Positions 21,733-32,240 of a DNA stretch of 64,000 nt are shown one piece after another. This DNA comes from Hordeum vulgare subsp. vulgare (Eukaryota > Streptophyta > Magnoliopsida > Poales > Poaceae): the NCBI RefSeq assembly GCF_904849725.1, contig NC_058521.1:559694176-559758175 (forward strand). The letters run 5' to 3'. Both the position numbers and the translations under genes were made by a program. Below the pieces are notes generated by a model that searched no databases, had not been told where the DNA came from, and saw nothing but the letters and a program-made list of their open reading frames with translations. Position 1 is the stretch's first letter. Every line of letters begins with the position of its first letter.

Positions 21733-22139
21733 GGGTCTGTTTGGAACTGCTCTACTTCAGAAAATTCAGCTCCGCTCTAGAAAACATAAGCCAAACGGGA
21801 TAGCTTCATGATAGACAGCTCCACAAAAAAACTAGAATCTGGGGTCCAATTTTCTGTTTTTTATGAAGCTCTCTAGGAGGTGCTCCATAAAATTGTAGAA
21901 GCTGGAGTTGGAGCGAAATTACCCACCACTGTCACCCGTAAGTGGATACCTCTTCGTTTCTCCCCTCTCATCCAATCAAATAGATCATTTCCACCAAATT
22001 TTCCATTAGTAAAGCTGAAACTGAATAAAAGCCAAACATTCTCTTTGAAAGAGCTACAACTTCTGTACGAAACTGCTTCAAAGTGAATTTGGTGGAATAG
22101 AGCTGCTTTTGATGGAGCAGAGCTGTCCCAAACAGGGCC
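21733..22139. repeat. Tourist-type (Harbinger) MITE
   Basis: A 407-bp unit begins gggtctgtttggaactgctct and ends agagctgtcccaaacagggcc (imperfect inverted repeats). It is flanked by TTA on both sides (21730-21732, 22140-22142), the usual Harbinger target duplication. Confidence 0.8.
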
Positions 22140-22152
22140 TTATATAGTATAC

Positions 22153-22231
22153 ATTCCGTTTCGAAATAAGTGTCTTAATTTTATACTAGTTATAATATAA
22201 AATTATACACATTTATTTTTCAACAGGGGAG
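22153..22231. repeat. Degenerate Stowaway-type MITE
   Basis: The left half cattccgtttcgaaataagtgtc and interior ataatataaaattatacac match Stowaway units seen elsewhere in the window. The right terminus (caggggagta) is eroded. Confidence 0.5.
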
Positions 22232-22239
22232 TACAAAAA

Positions 22240-22856
22240 TCTCACTCCGCCGCGTGCGTCTGATATTTTTGATCACTGTTCCTAGTCAAGTCGATCTCTG
22301 TGGTCCGTACAGCGCATACGTGTAGCAGACTAGACTAGTCTATGCACGTATACGTCGCGTGCCATGCATGTATGCACGTACTGTCACTCGACCCACTCCT
22401 CTGGAACTTGAGTCTTCTCATCTGGGCATGCGCACAGCAGACGACACGCACGATACGCCACTGTTCTATCTTTTCGGAGGCCGATCCGGTACTTGGAACA
22501 GCGTGGCTCCCTGCTCCCTGCACCTGAGCTAGCAGTACTCGCTCCGCTATGGCAAACGTTATTTACGCTCCGGCTCCAGCTCCAGCTGATTTCAATAGAT
22601 CGATCGATCGATCGATCTGTACCTACCTACGGTACAGCTGCTACAGCGTGCCTGCCCGTTTGCGTGCGGTGCGTTGAGTGGGAGTTGGCGCCGTGTCCGG
22701 TACTGCTCTTGGATCTGGCCCTGGTTGGCGCCTTGCGTCGGAGGCCATTTGGCGTCGTGCCATACCTTGACGACGGACCTGAGCCCCATTTGTCTTACTC
22801 ACCGACCCCCGACACCTTCTCTCTCCCACTGAATCGCCATATAGTGTGCCGATTAC
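22240..22856. other. GC-richer non-coding stretch
   Basis: It contains (gatc)n at 22598-22615 and several atgcatg/gtatacg motifs. No conserved protein is visible in any frame. Confidence 0.45.
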
Positions 22857-23105
22857 GGCGCTGTTTGGTTCGGTCGCCACGCTTAACCTTAATGATTCCA
22901 CAATACCTTAGGCATGTATTTGGTTCATTGCTACACTTGTGGCTTGTCATACTTTTCTAGTTATATGGTTCACATGTCATACACTTAATTTTTTACCAAA
23001 TCTTATCACACTTGTGGTGTTCATTTTGTTAGCCACATTTTTTATGGCAGCCACACTTTGCCTAAGGTTAGTTGTGACAAAGTTAGTCATGAACCAAACA
23101 GGCCC
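22857..23105. repeat. MITE with 3-bp target duplication
   Basis: A 249-bp unit begins ggcgctgtttggttc and ends gaaccaaacaggccc, with TAC on both sides (22854-22856, 23106-23108). The ends resemble Tourist MITEs, though TAC is not the usual TWA target. Confidence 0.65.
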
Positions 23106-23335
23106 TACAAGTGCATTTTGCTCTAGGTTGTATTCGAGAGAGGATATTCTTTTAGAAAATATATCCGGTTAAGACATCGACCGCATTATTCGTATAAAGA
23201 ATGTTGGATGCGAGACCTTACATGGTTTTTGCAAACACAACTGGTGTGTGATATACTCACTCCGTCATAAAATAAGTGACTCCAAAATTACTCAATTTTA
23301 CACTAACTTTAATATAAAATTGAAGAACAACGCTA

Positions 23336-24530
23336 GGGAGCGGCGCCGCACCTGCGTCTTGCCGTGCGACAGCTCAGTTAATCACCTTTCAATGCAAAAA
23401 TTAACCTCCTATTAATCACCCACTAAGTATCTCTCCTCCCATGCATGCATGCCTGCAATGATATTATTATATACTCCCTCCATTTTTAAATATAAGTCTT
23501 TGTAGAGATTTCACTAGTGGACTACATACGAATATATATAGACATACTTTATAGCGTACATTCAATCATTTTGTTCCTTATGTAGACATCTAGTGAAATC
23601 GCTTAAAGGACTTATATTTAGGAACGGAGGGAGTATAATGAAAACTGCTACATGCATGCAATGATGTCATCAAGATTTCTTTTGATTTTGAAATTTAAAA
23701 AGTTTTATCTACAAAACCGTTAATTCAATCGATGATTCGCTTTCACCATTGACTTTCTCTAGACGAGTTCTTCAAAACTAGATTCCATGTCGACATGTTC
23801 CGTCAACTATTTTTTTTCATTCATACTTGCCACATTTTTTTGATCCCACTTGCCATATTATTAACCACTTACTTGTCTGAAAAAATAACTTAATTGGCAC
23901 TTTTTAATATTTTTTCGTACAAAATCATGTAGCAGTTTTTGTTATACATGGTATAAAAGCATTGTCATAGGTTGTGTTTGCCAATTTAAATATGCAAACT
24001 TGTCATATTTACATATAACTTTGCCAAAAAAAACTATTTTGTGTGCTTGTTAGTTTAACTATGTCGAGTTATCATATTTATAGACGATGACCAAAAAAGA
24101 TTTTTTTTGTCACCGATTTTAAATATGTTGAGTTGTTATATTTTTGCGCATAATCGCCTAAAAAAAGTTGTTTGTGCTTGCCATTTTGATTATGTCGAGA
24201 TGTCATATTTATACGCAATTTCCAAAAAAATGGCGATTAATTTATTTTTTATCAGACAAGTAAGTACTTACTAATATGACAAGTAAGTACAACAAATGTG
24301 GTAAGTACGAGCAAAAAAAAAGTTATCAAAACATATCGACATGGGATCTAGTTTTGAAGATTTCATCAAAACAAAGTCAACGCGAAAACGGATCATCGAT
24401 CGAATTAACGGTTTAAGAGATAAAAGTTTTTGAATTTCGATCATTTAAAATGAATCTGATGACATCATTGCATGCATGCATGCATGAGAAGAGAGCATGC
24501 AAGCCACCGCACGGAATGTCCACTATGGGA
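23336..24530. repeat. Foldback-like element with long inverted arms
   Basis: The left arm (about 23650-23805) and right arm (about 24335-24484) are inverted copies. Shared words are gcatgcaatgatgtcatca, accgttaattcaatcgatgat and tctagttttgaagat in opposite orientation. Copies of catgcatgcatgc close both arms. The loop is AT-rich and repeats a gtcgagttgtcatatttat-like motif. No coding. Mutator-like origin is possible but no duplication was found. Confidence 0.6.
23474..23633. repeat. Stowaway MITE inside the foldback element
   Basis: A 160-bp unit begins ctccctccatttttaaatataag and ends cttatatttaggaacggagggag, flanked by TA (23472-23473, 23634-23635). It interrupts the left arm of the foldback. 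Confidence 0.85.
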
Positions 24531-24597
24531 CCCTTCTAAACAGAATTTCCCAAAATTAAATTATTTTTTAGTCACTTAATTTGGGACGGAGAGAGTA

Positions 24598-25674
24598 CTA
24601 TCCAACACCACCGTACGCGGTAGTTTCCGAAGAAAAAACAAGTGCGTTGTAGCCTACCATGGAACGCAGTTATTAAAAACAATCATGAGCGATGTATTAC
24701 ATATGATTTTTGTAAAATATACGTATGTGATGTAGCTTAAAGTCGTGTGCCGTCAAAAAAGGCAAATGTATGTGGTGCCTTCTACATTTTCTTTTGAAGT
24801 TTGAAGGCAGTCTGAAGGCGAAGTGACAGTTGCATGCTTCATCGTTTGACTTTAGTTTGTTTACACTCAACGTACATTATTACAGGTTCCGTGTTAAAAT
24901 TCAGTCGGTGGCGGCTCTCAACTAAAATTGCTAACTCTACTGAGTTCTCTTGACTCTCTTGACCAAAACTGCTAACTCTCTTTACTGCACCTAAAATCAG
25001 GTGGTGCCGGCAGACCCAACAGACCGTGTTGGTTTCGCCGAAGGTTGTCATCCAAAAAAATATTATTCATGATACCCCAAATCTATAACCGAATTTTGTG
25101 TGTGTTGTGTAATTAAAATGGATATTTGTTTGAAGAGAATAGTGGTTATTCTTGAACACATTCTAGCCAAAACAAGCCATGGCTTAGGTATCTGTCAAGG
25201 TAACAAGTTTCATAACTGTTCTAGTGGATACTGCAACAATATTAGAATAGTTTGACTTCACTCAAGATCCTTAACAAAACTTCTATATTCTATGTGTAGT
25301 ACCTAACTTAATAAAATACATCATCGAGGGCCGGCAACACCAAAAAGCCTGAAATTGCTATTATTAGAAGGAATAGAGCTCACCACCATGCCCGCCACTG
25401 CGGCTGAAAAACAAAGCAGCACATGCCAAGTCTAGGACCATGCAATGAGGTGCCGAAGACCCGACTTCAAGGCAGATCAACCCCTTCATCACAATAATCA
25501 TGACAATCGGGTCTACAGTGTGGACAACAGGGCACCAAAAACGGCCAGACGGAGTCAAAGAGGCGGTGTGGGCGCGCCGGGTCACCGTAGGAGTATTGTA
25601 TGGGTGTCGTGAGAGGAGATGGGAGGCATTTTGTGACCGGCTAACCGGGGCTCAGCCATGGAAGTCAGTGTTTG
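24598..25674. other. Non-coding stretch left of the MULE
   Basis: I see no protein-coding homology, tandem repeat or element edge here. It is the empty-site flank into which the MULE inserted. Confidence 0.45.
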
Positions 25675-25683
25675 AAAAGGTTA

Positions 25684-25836
25684 GAGATAAATACACTCAT
25701 GGTCACTCTATTTGGGACAAAAGCACGATACGATCACTGAACATTGGAATACGCTCGTTACGGTCACTGTATACGATGGGACGTGAATATACGGTTACTG
25801 TAGCACGTATGCGGTGTGTACAGGCCTAGTTTGACC
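25684..25836 (+). repeat. MULE left terminal inverted repeat
   Basis: It is complementary to 30972-31137. It contains repeated ggtcactgtatacga and cggtcact motifs, which may be transposase binding sites or a bidirectional promoter region. Confidence 0.85.
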
Positions 25837-26054
25837 TATTGTTGACCGCCACGTAGTGGTCTCTCATTCGACCAATGATTCATGAAGGGTTTTTTTGTAA
25901 AAGAACCAAAATCCCCAATCCCTCAAATCCCTAACCCGCGGCGTCCCCCTCAAATCCCTAACTCTCCGTCGCTCTGCTCCGCCTCCGTCGCTCTGCTCGG
26001 CCACCACCGTCGCTCTGGCGTTGTCCCCCGCAAGCTCTGGCGGTCATCTCTCTC

Positions 26055-26647
26055 ACGAGCTCGTCCTCCTCTGCTGTCCGCCGCCGGGCGTTGGCGCTGC
26101 CGCTGATCCGCTGCGCAGGCTGCAAGGAGAAAGTGCGCATGTTTGTCTCCACCAGTGAGAAGCACGATGGATGGGTCTTCTACAAGTGCCAAAATCATGG
26201 GGTTAGTGTTTCCATGGATTTATCTCTTCGATTTATGTCCTGTCCATGGATTCTATTCCGTTTTGGATGGAAAGATTGAACTTTTTTTTACCTTGGCATG
26301 TATTTTTGGGATAGGTGAGTTGTGAGTTCTGGCATTGGGAATTGGAGTACGTGCAGTACCTGGTTGACTATCACTATCTGGTTGGCGATGCAGCTGTGGA
26401 TGCTATTGGTGCGGCTGAGGAACGCAGGGAGCAACTTCTGAATGCACAAGAGCTTCATTACATGAATGGATCAACCAGCATGTCTAAGAAGTTTGTGAAG
26501 AGAGAGAGTGGCGATGTCATGACCAGGCAGCAAGCTGCTGCACTGATGAAGCTTGGGAGAGAGCTGGTGATGCTCATGAAGATCCTGCTTGCTGTTGTGC
26601 TGATGTTAGGTGTTGGTGCATTGGTGCTATACATGGTGAAGAACTGA
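26055..26647 (+). CDS. GRF-type zinc finger protein with C-terminal membrane segment (MULE passenger)
   Basis: Exons 26055-26201 and 26315-26647 join in phase 0 (gt...ag) to give about 159 aa. The N-terminus has a GRF-type zinc finger: CAGC, then HDGWVFYKC, then C in SCEFWHWE across the exon junction. GRF fingers bind single-stranded nucleic acid in other proteins. A helical, charged middle follows (AIGAAEERREQLLNAQEL) and the last about 25 residues are hydrophobic (LVMLMKILLAVVLMLGVGAL), a likely tail anchor. No ATG lies in frame upstream before a stop (25959-25961). The most likely original start is ACG at 26055, where ATG would be expected before SSSSSAVRRR. The role in transposition is unknown. 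A gene of the same type lies in the CACTA at 37819-38463. Confidence 0.65.
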
Positions 26648-27180
26648 AGATTAGCTGCATTGGTGATGCCAGGTTCATTTTGGGAGACTGAAGTGATGTT
26701 AGTAGTGGTGGCAGTACTAGTTTGGTGTCATGTAGTTTGTTTCATGTAATGGTGTCATGTTATGGTGTCATGTAATGGTGGAAGTGACAATGCTATGCTG
26801 AACCCTATGTTATATTTGATCAATATGATGTTCTTATGTCATTCCTTCGTAATATGTGATTACTTGTTTCGTGTACAAAGTTCCTCCAGGTCTACAACTA
26901 AGGCAGTGTTGTCTACAAATAGGACCAAATTGACCAAATGGTGTCATGTTATGCTTATTGAAAGGGTATATTACAATGTAAGGCGGTGTTGTCTACAAAT
27001 AGGACCAAACTGACCAAATAAGAAGTAAGTCTTTTCCAAACTTGACAAATATGCCAAACTGACCAAATATAATGCATGAAAACTTGTTGTCACAACCAAA
27101 TAAGTCTTGCCCATCATCCACATACAAAAGAAAATAGCCATGTTTCTTACAGGAGAATATTGCAGTCACTATGCATCATA

Positions 27181-30100
27181 CTATCTAAAGACATCAAACA
27201 TTGAAGATCTTGGAGCCTTCTTTGGATAGGCAGGTTCATTGTCAACCCAACTTTCTTTCCTTTTTGCAGCAGCCATGCTTTGCTCCCTTGCTTTTTTTGC
27301 AGCAGCCTTCATCTTCTCCTGTGCTGCAGCAAGCCTCTTGTCAGCCTCTCTCTTTGAAGCAGCAAGCTTCTTCTCCTCTTCTTTTCTGGCAGTAGCAAGC
27401 TTCTTCTCCTCTTCTTTTCTGGCAGTAGCAAGCTTCTTCTCCTCTTCTTTTCTGGTAGCAGCAAGCTTCTTCTCCTCTTCTTTTCTAGCAGCAGCAAGCT
27501 TCTTGTCTTCTTCTCTTTTTGCAGCAGCAATTCTCTTCTCTTCTTCTCTTTTTGCAGCAGCTGCTTCCCTCTGTGCTCTCTTTTCTTCCTCCTTTTTCTG
27601 AACATCAGCTCTCCTCTCTGCTTCTTGCCTTGCCTTCTTCTCAGCAGCTAATGTTTTCATTGTGTCTTGAATAATCTGTCTTGTCTCAGCTTGAGCTTTC
27701 TTGTTGATTTCTGCTTCTTCTTTCTTTTTGGCAGTTGTCTGTGCAGCAACCAATCTTCTTCTCTCTGCTAGTTCAGCCTTCTTCTGTGCAACCTCATGTT
27801 TCTTTCTTGCTACCTCTTCAGCTCTCCTCAATTCCTCTTCTCTTCTAGATGCCAGAATGGCCTGCTTCCTCTCCTCTAATTCCCTATCTCTCTGGTTCTT
27901 CATGGCCTCCAAACTCTGTGCCAACTCACCAGGCCTAATGGTATTTGAACTTGCTTGGCTGCCTTGGCCATCGAGAGACTGGTTTAGCACCAGTTGGGCA
28001 GCATTCAGGAAACTAGAAGATGGTAGTGGCCTTTGTTCCACAACTCTAGGTATTGGCATCTAAAAAATACACAAGTGTCCACTGTGAGATCAATACTACA
28101 GTACTAGTTATGTTATTGGGTATGGAGTAGTTATGTTACCTGGGCAATCATGTTGTCTATCATGAGATCTTCATATGTTGTAGAAGGTTCTTGATGGTCC
28201 TGCTCAAATGCAAAAGTTTGTGTTAGATAAATGCCAAACATGATCAACTTCAATGGATGTAGTTGTGTTAAATCAGGATCATACAAGTGTTACCTGTGTT
28301 AAAACAGGATCAACTTCAGTGGATGTAGCTGTTTGTTCTGGATTAGTCACACTTCCAGCACCTTGTTCTGGATTAGGCACACTGCCAGCACCTTGTTCTG
28401 GATTTGTCACACTGCCAGGACCTTGTTCTGGATTTGTCACACTGCCAGCCCTTGGTGGTGGCAGTCCAGCCTTTTTGTGCTTGCAGCCCTTGGTGTTGTG
28501 GTCTGCCTCACCACAGTAAGAACAGTGCATGATGACACCATGCCTTGTTATTTTCTTCCCTCCCCTTCTATGATCAACCTCTCCAGGTGCTTGTCTTCTT
28601 CTGGTACATGGTCTACCCACATGCTTCTGGTACAATAGTGGCTCAATTGGGGGCCCATGTAAATCCTCCCACTCTCTCCTATCTTTGCAAGGATATATAA
28701 TATTACCATATGGCCTCTTGAGCATCTCCATTGAGTAGCAAGGGTCAACCATCAGAAGAGGATCAATTCTGTATTCCTGCAGCAGGCTATGACATGAGAG
28801 CATGGAACCCCTGCTTTCTGTATCCTTCTGCAGGTGCATGTTCTCTTGTGCATGTCCACAATGTAATCAACTCCTCTATCACCTACTAGAAAAAGGCCAT
28901 CTCCTGATCCCTCCACATAGCATGTGTTTGCAAATTTTGTTGCCTTCTCAACCTTCTTCGTGATCTTTGGGCAAATATCACCACGCCATTTATCTAACTC
29001 CATCTGCTTGTTGTAATGCCTTGTCATTAGCTGTCTATAAATCCTATAAACCATGCTAAGTATTGGTAGTTTCCTAGCCTCCCGAATGTACCTGTTGAAA
29101 ACTTCACATATGTTGTTTAGCAGAATATCACATTTGGGCAAGTCTTTCTGAAAAGCTTTAACCCAAGTATCAGGTTCTAGCTCATGCAACCACTTGTAGG
29201 CATCAACATTCAGTAGCTTCATTTCCTTCATGCCTTGTTCATACAGCTGAACTGTGTTACTGCTTGCTATCTTCCATAGTTGATTTTTCAATACATGACC
29301 CTTGAAAGATTTCTGAAAGTTTTGCCACATGTGCCTAACACAAAATCTGTGTTCTGCTACAGGGAACAATTCTTCAACTCCATTGATGAGCCCCTTTTGT
29401 TTGTCTGACATTATGGTCCAAGGTTCAGTGTTTATGATGCCTAGATCTCTTTTCAATGTGTCAAGAAACCATGCCCAGTTAAGGGTCTGAAAGTCCTGAA
29501 CTTCAAATGCAGCTCTTCATCATATGAATCAGGTGCCCACAAATCTTCACCTTCAGACAAGTCTTCGTCTGAATCATACTTTTGTTTGCCTTTGTCTTGA
29601 GCTTTAGGTTGCACTTGATCCCCTTTATGCTTTGCTCTCTCATTACTTTTGTTTTCCTGCCTCTGTTCTGGTTCATCCTCATCTACATTATCTGCATACA
29701 AGTCATCATCATCATGGCCTATTTCATTGTCACTGTCCACAAGTAGACCAGGGTCATAATCCTCATCATGTGTGTCAGTACCTGCATCCTCTTCTTCCAT
29801 TGCATAAGTGCATTTGCTCTGCCTAGCACTCCTCATAGATGTGCTGCCTCCAACATACTCTGCTTGCATTTCAGTATTTGCCTCTGCTTGCTCTGTTTCT
29901 TGCTCAGGGAATATAACCTGCAGAGGAATTAGTGCCCCTGTCTCTGGCTGTGCCTCTGCTTGCTCTGTTTCTGCCCCTGCCTCTGCTTCCTCCGTTTCAG
30001 ACTGAACACTACTGCTGGGAATCCTCTTTGCAGGGCTGATAACTGGAGGCAAATGTGCTCTTGGATAGTGCACAACATCATCTTCATTTGAATTTTCCTG

Positions 30101-30471
30101 CAAGCTATCATCATGATCTAGATATATACTAAAGAAATGGTGCCCAATATCAACAAACACCATCATTCTGTCTGTCTGCTCCTCATCACTAAGTTCTCTT
30201 AGACCATTTGTATTGGGTGTAAGGATGGGCACACAGTAGAATACTTTGAGCCTCCCTGCCATCTCATAACCTATTTCCTCAACTAGGCTTTCAATTAGAA
30301 TTGGTGACCAGGTTACCTTCTCCACATTATCATACCAGATGGCTCGACCATTCACATAAGCACGGTTCCTCCCATGCCCAACAAAAAATCCACCATGATT
30401 AATTTCAATAGAGAAATTTCTGCTTCTACGACCTGATGCACCAACACATAGACAGCAAGCATCAGAATCGA
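27181..30471 (-). pseudogene. MULE transposase gene, internally deleted and frameshifted
   Basis: Minus-strand exons are about 30471-28294, 28199-28140 (exactly 20 codons) and 28059-27181, with gt...ag introns in phase 0. The N-terminus has the FSIEINHGGFFVGHGRNRAY block of grass MuDR-type transposases, then an acidic linker ending FRTFRP. From about 29490 the reading jumps to NWAWFLDTLKRDLG, so roughly the DNA-binding region and first half of the DDE domain are missing and the frame changes. The rest of the catalytic domain, a SWIM finger (CTCRRIQKAGVPCSH), a zinc knuckle (CSYCGEADHNTKGC), four AGSVTNPEQG-like repeats and a C-terminal coiled coil of KREEEKKLA repeats are recognisable. A one-base loss near 28782 shifts the frame again after the SWIM finger. 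It cannot make active transposase. Confidence 0.88.
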
Positions 30472-30971
30472 CTGTATATACATTTTATTAAAAGAGATAA
30501 AACCCTAAGCCCCAATTCTCCTACCCCCAAGACCCATACCAAAACCGTAGAACAATCGGTCCTGACTAACAACAACATCACATCTACAAAGGCAATGCGG
30601 CCCTAAAAGGTTGGTTTTTGAACATCAAAACGCTCGGATTCTTGAGGAAACAGGACTTGCTGTACATGGGGGGAGGTGCCCCTTCTGGACGACGAACAGG
30701 GGCCATCGACGTCGGGTCCAACGGGAAGAAGGAGTGCTACGGCGGTGCCTCGTCGACGACGCACGAAATCAGCCCCTCGACACGACTATACCGCCGACGA
30801 TCGCCGGGGCGGCGACTCCCCTTTCTCTGGGCGAAGACGAACACGGGACGTGACTGGAGGAGGAGGAGGAGGGATGATTGGGGATTAGGTGATGCCTAAG
30901 GGGCTATCCGCATATTTCCATTGCCGCCGCGCCGCGGATCGCCACCTGTCCCCAACGATCGGTCAGCACAT

Positions 30972-31137
30972 GGTCAACTAGGCATGTACGCACCGCATAC
31001 ATGCTACAGTGACCTTACATTCACGTCCCATCGTATACAGTGACCGTAACAAGGTGACCGTAACAAGCGTATTTCAATGTTTAGTGACCGTATCGTGCTT
31101 TTGTCCCAAAGACAGTGACCATGAGTGTATTTATCTC
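30972..31137 (-). repeat. MULE right terminal inverted repeat
   Basis: Inverted counterpart of 25684-25836. It is about 13 bp longer because a ggtgaccgtaacaa unit is duplicated near 31045-31070. Confidence 0.85.
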
Positions 31138-31431
31138 AAAAGGTTACAAGAATGGACGAGCATTCGATACCCAACGTTCAACGGCGGAGCGGACTGCACG
31201 ACCGCAAAAATGGCCGGAGAGAGGCTACGAGCTGGCGCGGCCGTGCTAGGTGGACATGAGCATCGTGTAGGGCCGAAAAAGTTTTTCTACCGGTTCCGGT
31301 ACCTAGCGGTGAGGAATCCCATCATTGACTGTTTATCCTGAGATTCTTGCAAGTTTTATACTCTATTTACAGATATCAGATTACACATGGCAATACATGT
31401 ATTGGTGTCAGATATTGTCAGCTTTTACAAA

Positions 31432-32001
31432 GGTAAATGCTTGCAGTCGTTCGGCCGGTCGCTCGCGGCCCGCACGCGCTGGCAGACAGCCTTGCAACAT
31501 TTTTCCGCTCAGATTTGATGCAACTATATATAAATTTGGTACAAATGTTTATCATTTTGCTACATTTTGTTCATTCAAAAAGATACATTCATGCTTTGGT
31601 TGCAACTCGAGTTCGCTGGATTTTTGTTACAACCGACGTTTTTGTCTTATGCTACAACCGTCTTATTTTTTGCTACAACCGTCAGCATTTTTTGTTGTAA
31701 CCATTCACTACAAAAGTTGCATACACGTTCATGTAGATATTTGCTACAACTGGCGTTTGACTTTTGCTAGCACGCACCACATCTTCGTTTTTTTGCTACG
31801 ATCACGTAGATATTTTTTTAGCTATAACTTTTTTTTCGTTACAACCGTTGACGAAATTGCTGCATTGTGGACGAAATTTATTACATCGAAGGAAAATTAC
31901 GGCATGAAGATCTAACGACGCCGCCCGCGTACAGCTGACGGATTGGGCGGCCCGCGCGCGGTCGTCCGATTCGGCCGGCGCGCCGGCGCAGAGCATTGCG
32001 C
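31432..32001. mobile_element. Small non-autonomous Mutator-like element
   Basis: A 570-bp unit has GC-rich imperfect inverted ends (ggtaaatgcttgcag on the left, gcagagcattgcgc on the right) and a perfect 9-bp flanking duplication TTTTACAAA (31423-31431, 32002-32010). The interior is T-rich, with six or more gctacaaccg-like motifs. No coding. Confidence 0.8.
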
Positions 32002-32075
32002 TTTTACAAAAGAGGGAGAACTAGAGTGAAGAGAACCGTCCATGCATGCATGCATTCTGTGAGTCCATATATATG

Positions 32076-32240
32076 ACATGCATTTCATTTCCATCCTCAA
32101 ATTTTTAATGCCTCATATCTTTTGAATCAAATGTTCATTATTGAAACTTTTATACATACGACATGCATTTTATTTCCATCCTCAAATTTTAATGCCTCAT
32201 ATCTTTTGAATCAAATGTTCATTATTGAAACTTTTTGTAT
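32076..32240. repeat. Two-copy tandem duplication (about 81 bp)
   Basis: The block from gacatgcatttcatttccatc through attattgaaactttt occurs twice in a row (starting near 32076 and 32158), with only a few differences. Confidence 0.85.

Larger units (their letters stand above)
23256..24595. repeat. Stowaway-type MITE split by a foldback insertion
   Basis: Left terminus ctcactccgtcataaaataag (from 23256) and right terminus acttaatttgggacggagagag (to 24595) are inverted repeats, with TA on both outer sides. About 1.2 kb of other DNA lies between. Confidence 0.65.
25684..31137. mobile_element. Complete-ended Mutator-like element (5.45 kb)
   Basis: Long inverted termini (about 153 and 166 bp) begin gagataaatacactcatggt on the left and end accatgagtgtatttatctc on the right. 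The flanking 9 bp AAAAGGTTA are identical on both sides (25675-25683 and 31138-31146). The element carries a GRF-zinc-finger gene on the plus strand and an internally deleted transposase gene on the minus strand, convergent with each other. The perfect duplication suggests a relatively recent insertion, but the transposase is dead. Confidence 0.93.

Noticed and set aside
27239..27601. Plus-strand Ala/Ser/Phe repeat frame
   Set aside because: It is the antisense of the KREEEKKLA coiled-coil repeats of the MULE transposase.
31325..31915. 196-codon plus-strand frame over the small MULE
   Set aside because: It runs through the inverted ends and the gctacaacc repeats; Cys/Phe/Tyr-rich composition reflects T-rich DNA.
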